This document shows positions 54,101 through 61,627 of a DNA stretch of 64,000 bases, piece by piece (position 1 is the stretch's first letter; the number at the start of each line of letters is the position of its first letter). Source of the DNA: an uncultured Lachnospiraceae bacterium (lineage in GTDB: Bacteria > Bacillota > Clostridia > Lachnospirales > Lachnospiraceae); contig CAJUJM010000111.1 in assembly GCA_910586755.1 (NCBI GenBank), positions 65,347-129,346 of the forward strand, written 5' to 3'. The notes below the pieces were generated by a model that saw nothing but the letters and a program-made list of their open reading frames with translations, had not been told where the DNA came from and made no database searches. The position numbers and the translations under genes are program-made.

Positions 54101-55018
54101 GGACAGGTATTGGAGATTCACTTGAGCCTTGCATCCAGAGCGTTGGGCTTTAACATTGCAACTCCGGTATTTGATGGGGCTAACGAGAATGACATTATGA
54201 ATACCCTGGATATTGCCAATGATTATGTAAATGGAACCTGGGAAGACTTCCAGGAGAAATATAACGACGTATTAGACTCCCGGGTTATGGATTATTTAGG
54301 AAGCCATCTGGAACACAGAGCTCTCTGGAAAGGGGTTCCGCTGTCCAGAGACGGCAAGGTCCGCCTGAGGGACGGCCGTACCGGAGAATATTTTGACAGC
54401 CCGGTTACCATCGGACACATGCATTACTTAAAGCTCCACCATCTGGTAGACGATAAGATTCATGCGCGTTCCACCGGACCATACTCCCTGGTAACCCAGC
54501 AGCCCCTGGGCGGTAAAGCTCAGTTTGGCGGCCAGCGTTTCGGAGAGATGGAGGTTTGGGCTCTGGAGGCATACGGCGCATCTTATACCTTACAGGAGAT
54601 CCTGACAGTTAAGTCTGATGACGTGGTAGGGCGTGTAAAGACCTATGAGGCCATTATTAAAGGTGAAAACATCCCGGAGCCGGGTATTCCGGAATCCTTC
54701 AAGGTACTTTTAAAAGAGCTCCAGTCCTTAGGCCTGGATGTAAGAGTGCTGCGTGAAGACAACACAGAGGTTGAAATGACCGAGAATATCGACTATGGAG
54801 ATACCGATCTGCGCTCTATTATTGAGGGAGACCGCCACAGCCGCCAGGATGAGTCCTTTGGCAACTACGGCTATCAGGAGCAGGAGTTTAAGGACAACGA
54901 GCTGGTTGCCGTTGAAGATGATTATATAGAAGATTCGGATGCAGATGAGGATTCCGATATGGATTTTGACGATAGCTTTGATGCAGACGACGCTTCTGAT
55001 TTTGATGAAAACGAATAG
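51131..55018 (+). CDS. rpoB: DNA-directed RNA polymerase beta subunit
   Basis: Catalytic-core subunit of RNA polymerase, 1295 residues. Landmarks in order: the N-terminal [27 protein letters not shown], the rifampicin region with [64 protein letters not shown] and the C-terminal [23 protein letters not shown]. The rifampicin pocket residues look wild type. A long acidic Asp/Glu tail (about the last 45 residues) is notable. ATG 51131 (MEKSKMRPV) follows AGGGGTGAAAC. rpoC follows after 15 bases. Confidence 0.99.
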   Translation: [1295 protein letters not shown]

Positions 55019-55033
55019 AAGGGAGTACCGCTC

Positions 55034-58000
55034 ATGCCAGAGACAAATGAAACTTATCAGCCGTTGACTTTTGATGCAATTAAAATCGGCCTGGCTTCTC
55101 CGGAAAAGATTTTAGAGTGGTCTCACGGCGAGGTAAAGAAGCCGGAGACCATTAATTACAGAACTCTGAAACCGGAAAAGGACGGTCTGTTTTGCGAGAA
55201 AATCTTTGGCCCTACCAAGGATTGGGAATGTCATTGCGGCAAATATAAAAAGATTCGTTACAAAGGCGTTATCTGCGACCGCTGTGGTGTCGAGGTAACA
55301 AAAGCAAGTGTTCGTAGAGAGCGGGTAGGCCATATTACCCTGGCAGCTCCGGTATCTCATATCTGGTATTTTAAGGGAATTCCCAGCCGTATGGGCTTGA
55401 TCCTGGACATTTCCCCCAGAACACTGGAGAAGGTTCTGTATTTTGCTTCCTACGTAGTACTGGATCCCGGCCAGACCAGCCTTCAGTATAAGCAGGTCCT
55501 GTCTGAGAAGGAATACCGGGAAGAAACGGAAAAATACGGCTATGGAGCTTTCCGTGTGGGAATGGGAGCTGAGGCTATCCAGGAGATCCTGCAGGCCATT
55601 GACCTGGAGAAAGACTCGGCAGATTTAAGAAAACAGTTAAAGGAGTCTACCGGTCAAAAGCGCGCCCGCATTATCAAGCGCCTGGAGGTGGTGGAGGCAT
55701 TCCGCAATTCCGGCAACAAGCCGGAGTGGATGATTATGACTGTAATTCCGGTAATTCCCCCGGATATCCGACCAATGGTACAGTTGGACGGCGGCCGCTT
55801 CGCAACCTCTGACTTAAATGATCTGTACAGAAGAATTATTAACCGTAACAACCGTCTGGCCCGTCTTTTGGAGCTGGGAGCTCCGGATATTATTGTCCGC
55901 AACGAGAAGCGTATGCTTCAGGAAGCGGTAGACGCCCTTATTGATAACGGCCGCCGGGGCAGGCCCGTAACCGGTCCGGGAAACCGTGCTTTAAAGTCCT
56001 TGTCTGATATGTTAAAAGGCAAGCAGGGCCGTTTCCGTCAGAACCTGTTAGGCAAGCGAGTTGACTATTCCGGCCGTTCTGTTATTGTAGTAGGCCCTGA
56101 ATTAAAAATTTATCAGTGCGGCCTTCCCAAAGAGATGGCCATTGAGCTGTTTAAACCTTTTGTTATGAAGGAGCTGGTTTCCAATGGAACTGCCCACAAC
56201 ATCAAAAATGCCAAAAAGATGGTGGAGCGCCTTCAGCCCGAGGTTTGGGATGTATTAGAGGATGTAATTAAAGAGCACCCGGTTATGTTAAACCGTGCTC
56301 CTACCCTGCACCGTTTGGGCATCCAGGCTTTTGAGCCTATTCTGGTAGAAGGGAAAGCTATTAAGCTGCATCCCTTGGTATGTACCGCATTTAACGCCGA
56401 TTTTGACGGCGACCAGATGGCAGTCCATCTGCCCTTGTCTGTAGAAGCTCAGGCAGAGTGCCGTTTTATGCTGCTGTCTCCCAACAACCTGTTAAAGCCC
56501 TCTGACGGCGGCCCTGTGGCAGTTCCGTCTCAGGATATGGTTTTGGGAATTTATTACCTGACCCAGGAGAGACCTGGCGCAGAAGGCGAGGGTATGATCT
56601 TCAGAAGCGTCAATGAGGCGATTCTGGCATATGAGAACAAGGCGGTTACTCTTCACTCCAGAGTAAAGGTACGTGTTCAGAAAACCATGCCAGACGGCAC
56701 TGTAAAGTCCGGTATTGTAGAGTCTACAGTGGGCCGCTTTATTTTCAACGAGATCGTTCCTCAGGATTTGGGTTTTGTAGACAGAAGCGCAGAAGGCAAC
56801 GAGCTCTTACTGGAAGTTGATTTCCACGTAGGAAAGAAGCAGCTGAAGCAGATTTTGGAAAAAGTTATCAACGTACACGGCGCAACCCAGACTGCCGTAA
56901 CTTTGGATGACATCAAGGCCATTGGCTATAAATATTCCACCAGAGCAGCCATGACTGTATCCATTTCCGATATGACTGTGCCTGCGTCCAAGAAACAGCT
57001 GATTGCTGACGCACAGGCAACAGTTGACCAGATTGCAAAGAACTTCCGGCGTGGCTTGATTACAGAAGAAGAGCGCTATAAAGAGGTTATTGAAACCTGG
57101 AAAAATACTGACGATCAGTTGACCCATGATCTGTTAACCGGGCTTGATAAATACAACAACATTTATATGATGGCTGACTCCGGAGCCCGTGGTTCCGACA
57201 AGCAGATTAAGCAGCTGGCAGGTATGCGTGGCTTGATGGCAGATACCACCGGCCACACCATTGAGCTACCGATTAAGTCTAACTTCCGTGAAGGTCTGGA
57301 CGTACTGGAGTACTTTATTTCCGCACATGGAGCCCGGAAAGGTCTGTCCGATACTGCGCTTCGTACTGCTGACTCCGGTTATCTGACCAGACGTCTGGTA
57401 GATGTTTCCCAGGATTTAATTGTCCGGGAAACCGACTGCTGTGAGGGCAAAGAGCCTCCGTTTATGGAGATTAAGGCTTTTGTAGATGGGCAGGAAGTAA
57501 TTGAGAGCTTAGAAGAACGCCTTACCGGGCGGTATATCGCAGAGACCATTACGGATCCGGATACCGGAGAAGTTGTGGTTAAGGCCAACCATATGTGCAC
57601 CCCCAAACGTGCAGCAGCTGTTATGAAGGTATTAAAGAAGCTGGGGAGAGATTCCGTCAAGATCCGTACCGTATTAAGCTGCAAGTCCCATATCGGCGTA
57701 TGTGCAAAATGCTACGGAGCCAACATGGCAACCGGTCAGCCTGTACAGGTTGGCGAGGCTGTCGGCATTATTGCGGCACAGTCCATTGGCGAACCGGGTA
57801 CTCAGCTTACCATGCGTACCTTCCACACCGGCGGCGTTGCAGGCGGCGATATTACCCAGGGTCTTCCCCGTGTAGAGGAGCTTTTCGAGGCGCGCAAGCC
57901 AAAAGGACTTGCGATTATATCCGAATTTGGCGGCGTAGTTGCAATTAAGGACACCAAAAAGAAACGAGAGATTACCATTACCGATAACGAGTCCGGAAGT

Positions 58001-58687
58001 TCCAAGACTTACCTGATTCCCTATGGATCCAGAATCAAGGTTCAGGATGGCCAGGTGATTGAGGCCGGCGATGAGCTGACAGAAGGTAGTGTAAATCCCC
58101 ACGATATCTTAAAGATTAAAGGCGTCCGCGCCGTACAGGATTATATGATCCAGGAAGTACAGCGTGTATACCGCCTCCAGGGTGTGGAGATCAACGATAA
58201 GCACGTGGAAATGATTGTACGCCAGATGCTGAAAAAGATTAAGATCGAGGAAAGCGGCGACAGCGATGTGCTGCCGGGCGTATCCATGGATGTATTGGAT
58301 TACAACGATATGAACGAAAGACTGATCGAAGAAGGCAAGCAGCCGGCAGAGGGCAAGCAGGTTATGCTGGGCATCACCAAGGCTTCTCTGGCAACCGATT
58401 CCTTCTTATCCGCAGCATCCTTCCAGGAGACCACAAAAGTCTTAACCGAAGCTGCCATCAATGGCAAAATTGATAAGCTTATCGGCCTGAAAGAAAACGT
58501 AATAATCGGTAAACTGATTCCTGCCGGAACCGGCATGAAGCGCTACCGTAACGTTCATCTCAGCACAGATGTAGAAGAGACAGAAGAGATTGTTCTTGAA
58601 GAGGAAGAGATTCCTGTAGAGGCAGAAGAATTCGATCAGATGGAAGATGCAGAAGAAGTTCTGGATTTTGCAGAAGATGAGATTTAA
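55034..58687 (+). CDS. rpoC: DNA-directed RNA polymerase beta-prime subunit
   Basis: Catalytic subunit of RNA polymerase, 1217 residues. The N-terminal zinc site (CHCGKYKKIRYKGVICDRCG), the active-site Mg2+ motif NADFDGDQMAVH (Asp456, 458, 460), LGKRVDYSGRSVIVVGP, the trigger-loop region SIGEPGTQLTMRTFHTGG and a second zinc cluster (CKSHIGVCAKCYG) are all present. The C-terminus is an acidic tail like that of RpoB. AGAAGGGAG before ATG 55034. A terminator follows, with no rpsL or rpsG after it. Confidence 0.99.
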   Translation: MPETNETYQPLTFDAIKIGLASPEKILEWSHGEVKKPETINYRTLKPEKDGLFCEKIFGPTKDWECHCGKYKKIRYKGVICDRCGVEVTKASVRRERVGHITLAAPVSHIWYFKGIPSRMGLILDISPRTLEKVLYFASYVVLDPGQTSLQYKQVLSEKEYREETEKYGYGAFRVGMGAEAIQEILQAIDLEKDSADLRKQLKESTGQKRARIIKRLEVVEAFRNSGNKPEWMIMTVIPVIPPDIRPMVQLDGGRFATSDLNDLYRRIINRNNRLARLLELGAPDIIVRNEKRMLQEAVDALIDNGRRGRPVTGPGNRALKSLSDMLKGKQGRFRQNLLGKRVDYSGRSVIVVGPELKIYQCGLPKEMAIELFKPFVMKELVSNGTAHNIKNAKKMVERLQPEVWDVLEDVIKEHPVMLNRAPTLHRLGIQAFEPILVEGKAIKLHPLVCTAFNADFDGDQMAVHLPLSVEAQAECRFMLLSPNNLLKPSDGGPVAVPSQDMVLGIYYLTQERPGAEGEGMIFRSVNEAILAYENKAVTLHSRVKVRVQKTMPDGTVKSGIVESTVGRFIFNEIVPQDLGFVDRSAEGNELLLEVDFHVGKKQLKQILEKVINVHGATQTAVTLDDIKAIGYKYSTRAAMTVSISDMTVPASKKQLIADAQATVDQIAKNFRRGLITEEERYKEVIETWKNTDDQLTHDLLTGLDKYNNIYMMADSGARGSDKQIKQLAGMRGLMADTTGHTIELPIKSNFREGLDVLEYFISAHGARKGLSDTALRTADSGYLTRRLVDVSQDLIVRETDCCEGKEPPFMEIKAFVDGQEVIESLEERLTGRYIAETITDPDTGEVVVKANHMCTPKRAAAVMKVLKKLGRDSVKIRTVLSCKSHIGVCAKCYGANMATGQPVQVGEAVGIIAAQSIGEPGTQLTMRTFHTGGVAGGDITQGLPRVEELFEARKPKGLAIISEFGGVVAIKDTKKKREITITDNESGSSKTYLIPYGSRIKVQDGQVIEAGDELTEGSVNPHDILKIKGVRAVQDYMIQEVQRVYRLQGVEINDKHVEMIVRQMLKKIKIEESGDSDVLPGVSMDVLDYNDMNERLIEEGKQPAEGKQVMLGITKASLATDSFLSAASFQETTKVLTEAAINGKIDKLIGLKENVIIGKLIPAGTGMKRYRNVHLSTDVEETEEIVLEEEEIPVEAEEFDQMEDAEEVLDFAEDEI

Positions 58688-58721
58688 ATAGTTTGGAAGA
58701 GACAGACTTATAGAAAAAAAG

Positions 58722-58764
58722 AAAAGGCATCCACCGGAAGCGATTCCGGGGCGGATGCCTTTTT
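58722..58764 (+). terminator. Terminator of rpoB-rpoC
   Basis: AAAAGGCATCC pairs with GGATGCCTTTT around an inner CCGGAA/TTCCGG hairpin, followed by T. The symmetric flanks also suit the convergent gene that ends at 58768. Confidence 0.85.
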
Positions 58765-58767
58765 GAG

Positions 58768-59097
58768 CTATAATGGGCCTAAGTAAGTCTGCAACTGTGC
58801 AAAAAGACCGCTTAAAGCCGGGATGGCTACAGGGGCTATGGTAATATAGTCAGCCAAAATAGACGCAAAATGATTCAATTTATTAAAGGGAACGGATTTT
58901 TGATTACTCAAGTCCTGCCGGATAGATTTAAGCTCTTCCTGCAGCTCTTCAGATAAGGGCTGCTTCGAAATCTCTTCCAAGACTTTGGAAAGATCGGAAA
59001 GAGGGATTTGGGAAGAAGCAGAACCTACTTGGCTAACATTTTCAGCCTTCTCTACAATCTGGACATATTTTGCGTTAGGTAAATTATATTTTGCCAT
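58768..59097 (-). other. Internal translation start giving a separate 109-residue C-terminal protein
   Basis: Inside the helical-repeat gene, in the same frame, ATG 59097 is preceded by AAAGGAGA (59105-59112) with a 7-base spacer, a better ribosome site than that of the full gene. Initiation here would make MAKYNLPNAKYVQIVEKAEN and onwards, 109 residues, as an independent product. This fits the domain boundary seen in the long protein. Confidence 0.5.
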
Positions 59098-60288
59098 AAT
59101 TAAGTCTCCTTTCGTGGGATCCCCTTGAGGGGAGAGAATAATGTTTGGTACTAATACGGGGACAAAAGATAAATGTAATACAAGTCTTTGAAAAGGCGAA
59201 TCAGGAGTAAGCTGTACAGGCAAATCAGGATGTTTATAGATATAGTTACAAATATACTTTCTGGTTTGAGAGTCATTACGAATTTCCTGATTAAGCAATT
59301 CCAAAAAACTTCCGTCAGAGTTGTTATGTGCATTTTCTATAAAGTAAGCAGTTAAAATCTGTCTGACAGAATCATCAAGCTGTAGTTGATACCATCGGAT
59401 TATAAAAGGCACATAATCCGGATGACAGGGAATTTGAAAAAGGAACTTGGCAAGTCCCTCCTGAGCACTGCGGTTAAAATGATTTTCACTGGCACTGCGG
59501 AGCTGACAACAGACAAACTGAGGATCAATAGCTTGATGCATAGCTTGCCCCTGCAACAAAAAGTACCACTTTAAAGTATCATTTTCATAGTCCGAAGGGC
59601 TGCCAAGTTTTTCTGATAAATCAGAAGGAAAAAAATTACCGTGGGTATATAGACTCCACATACCATATTCTTGCAGATTTGGATCGGAGCAGGAAGTCAA
59701 GTCAATCATAAATCCCTGGGGAATTGAGATCTGCCTGTGGGCGGCAAGCTGGCCATAACCATACAATTTAGTAGACCAGGATAATTCTTGCAGGGATGGA
59801 CTGGAAAGCCTGGAAAGCTCCTGAATTTCTAAAGAGGTTAAAGGCTCTTTGGAAAAAAGCGCAATAGAAGAATTAAGCCGTTTGCCGTTGATTGAATTTA
59901 AGCAGGGGTTAAAACGGGAAGCAAATTTGACTATTTCGGTTAGTTCCTTTTTTGAGTATTGCGTTGATAGAGCAGCAAGAATCCAGTTAATATTCTCGTA
60001 ATTAGTTTCTTCTTTAAGTTGCTTTAAACAGATTGAGATGATAGAGGGAGTGTTGATATATGCAGCCAGATGGTAAGCCCACTTTTTTACCTTACTGTTG
60101 GAAGAAGACAGTAAAGGTGTTAAATGCTTTTCCGCCTTCTTTGCATAATGGCGGCTTATAATACGGCCCTTTGCCAACTCATTAAATAGATTTTGTGCGC
60201 CGCTGCGCTGAAGATTCAGGTTGCGGCTCCCCATTTGTTCACAATAAGTAAAAAATTCATATTCAGAAATCAGGACAGATTTTTTCAA
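58768..60288 (-). CDS. Helical-repeat (HEAT-like) protein of unknown function with an extra C-terminal module
   Basis: About 506 residues. Residues 1-390 are a run of amphipathic helix pairs typical of HEAT/ARM-like solenoids (LTPLLSSSNSKVKKWAYHLAAYINTPSIISICLKQL and similar). After a hinge near 395 comes a distinct module beginning MAKYNLPNAKYVQIVEKAENVSQVG, a charged helical linker and a hydrophobic C-terminus (ADYITIAPVAIPALSGLFAQL). TTG 60288 is used as the start: AGGTGG lies 8 bases upstream, while the GTG at 60300 overlaps that site. A/T richer than rpoC. Family not recognised; a sensor or scaffold role is possible. Confidence 0.65.
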   Translation of the reverse strand: MKKSVLISEYEFFTYCEQMGSRNLNLQRSGAQNLFNELAKGRIISRHYAKKAEKHLTPLLSSSNSKVKKWAYHLAAYINTPSIISICLKQLKEETNYENINWILAALSTQYSKKELTEIVKFASRFNPCLNSINGKRLNSSIALFSKEPLTSLEIQELSRLSSPSLQELSWSTKLYGYGQLAAHRQISIPQGFMIDLTSCSDPNLQEYGMWSLYTHGNFFPSDLSEKLGSPSDYENDTLKWYFLLQGQAMHQAIDPQFVCCQLRSASENHFNRSAQEGLAKFLFQIPCHPDYVPFIIRWYQLQLDDSVRQILTAYFIENAHNNSDGSFLELLNQEIRNDSQTRKYICNYIYKHPDLPVQLTPDSPFQRLVLHLSFVPVLVPNIILSPQGDPTKGDLIMAKYNLPNAKYVQIVEKAENVSQVGSASSQIPLSDLSKVLEEISKQPLSEELQEELKSIRQDLSNQKSVPFNKLNHFASILADYITIAPVAIPALSGLFAQLQTYLGPL

Positions 60289-60331
60289 AAGGAACACCAC
60301 CTTTTAAGAGAATCAGAGAGATTTGAAAATG

Positions 60332-60372
60332 AAAGAGGGCGATGCAAAAGCAAAATTTTTACAACGCCCCCT
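60332..60372 (-). terminator. Probable terminator after the wall-binding protein gene
   Basis: On the minus strand, AGGGGGCGTTGTAAA pairs with TTTTGCATCGCCCTCT at about 13 of 16 positions, followed by TTTCATTTTC. It separates the wall-binding gene from the helical-repeat gene. Confidence 0.5.
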
Positions 60373-60394
60373 GACAAACAGGTTTATATAGATA

Positions 60395-61501
60395 TTAAGA
60401 ATCTTTCTTAGGCCCTGTAGTCACAAAAGGCAGCAACTCATCGCTGTTATTGTTACTGCTTCCGGAGCCGGGACGGCTGCCAGAGGTTCCTCCAGATCCA
60501 TAATTCCCATTTGAGCCGCCAGGTCCATTAGAATTATAATTCCCATCAGAACTGCCAGGCCCGCCAGAATTATAATTCCCATTTGAGCTGCCAGGTCCGC
60601 CGTAAGAAACATTGCTGCCGGAGCTCTCAGGAGAAGAGGCCTGAATATTTCCCACATTTTGACATACGCCATTAGCAGCAAAGGTATAGGTAACGCCATT
60701 CAGTGTCAGGGATGTATTGGCATACATTTGCCCGGTAGAAGGATTCAAATAGAAATATTGCCCGTTAATCTGAATCCATCCGGTAGCCATGTGGCCGGAT
60801 TTGTTAAAATAGTAATAAGCATTATTAATTTGAGTCCAGCCGGTAGCCATCTTACCGCTGGATACATCCAGGTAATACCGGTTGGTGCCATCTGTCTGCC
60901 ACCCCGTCAGCATTCGCCCGTCGGTATTGAGACAATAGTAAGCGCCGTTAATCTGCTGCCATCCGGTAACCATCTTGCCGCTGGACGCAAAATAGTACCA
61001 TTGACCACCTAATTCATACCAGCTATTTACCACGCAGCGCCCGTCCTTACGGAAATAGTACCAGGCATTATCCATCTCCCGCCATCCGGTAACCATGCTG
61101 CCGTCACTCTTCAGATAATAGTAATTATAATCATTGCCACTGCGGATTTTCAGCCATCCGGTAACCATAACACCGGTGGTATCATACAGATAATACCATT
61201 TATTATCCACCTGCTGCCACTGGGTAGCCATTAAACCGTTAGCCTTAAAATAATACCATTTTCCGTCAATTTGTTTCCAGCCCCTGGTCATCAGGCCAGT
61301 GGAAAGATCCATAAAATAATAACCGTCTGTGGTATTAATCCAACCCTTGTGGACGGAGCCGTTGCTTTCAATAAAAGTGTAATTACCGTTGTTATTATTC
61401 CAGCCGTAAGTGACGGCCAACGCGTCACGTGCCGGAGTCATAGTCAGAAGCCCTGTCAGGCCAGCCAAAGCAAAAGCCCGAATATATCTGTTGTGCCTCA
61501 T
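60395..61501 (-). CDS. Secreted cell-wall (choline-type) binding repeat protein
   Basis: 368 residues: a signal peptide (about 1-31, AFALAGLTGLLTMTPARDALA) and then about eleven repeats of 19-22 residues with the GWxQINGxWYYFxxxGxMxTG pattern (about 35-285). These are the aromatic beta-hairpin repeats of choline- and glucan-binding proteins. A Gly/Ser/Asn-rich tail with three 12-residue repeats follows. No catalytic domain and no sortase signal, so the repeats themselves should hold it on the wall. GGAGGAGGG lies 5 bases before ATG 61501. It sits downstream of the LicC-LicA fusion gene. Confidence 0.9.
   Translation of the reverse strand: MRHNRYIRAFALAGLTGLLTMTPARDALAVTYGWNNNNGNYTFIESNGSVHKGWINTTDGYYFMDLSTGLMTRGWKQIDGKWYYFKANGLMATQWQQVDNKWYYLYDTTGVMVTGWLKIRSGNDYNYYYLKSDGSMVTGWREMDNAWYYFRKDGRCVVNSWYELGGQWYYFASSGKMVTGWQQINGAYYCLNTDGRMLTGWQTDGTNRYYLDVSSGKMATGWTQINNAYYYFNKSGHMATGWIQINGQYFYLNPSTGQMYANTSLTLNGVTYTFAANGVCQNVGNIQASSPESSGSNVSYGGPGSSNGNYNSGGPGSSDGNYNSNGPGGSNGNYGSGGTSGSRPGSGSSNNNSDELLPFVTTGPKKDS
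60491..60604 (-). repeat. Three tandem 36-base repeats coding a Gly-Pro-Gly-Ser-Asn linker
   Basis: In-frame repeats encoding GGPGSSNGNYNS, GGPGSSDGNYNS and NGPGGSNGNYGS. The DNA units are nearly identical (AATTATAATTCCCAT on the plus strand recurs), so copy number may vary between strains. Confidence 0.85.
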
Positions 61502-61563
61502 ACAAACCCTCCTCCAAACATCCTGCGGCTTTGCCAAAACCCGACAGAATCGTATCTTTTACC

Positions 61564-61572
61564 AGTATATCA
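61564..61572 (-). promoter_or_regulatory. Extended -10 promoter for the wall-binding protein gene
   Basis: Minus-strand TG-A-TATACT (61564-61572), with no good -35 box. It lies in the 126-base gap after the fusion gene. Confidence 0.4.
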
Positions 61573-61627
61573 CAAAATAATCCAAAACACCTAACATTTT
61601 CCTTACATTTTTACGAAATTCTCTTTT

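Noticed and set aside
57674..58102. A 142-codon minus-strand frame inside rpoC
   Set aside because: Antisense to conserved rpoC sequence; composition explained by rpoC codon use.
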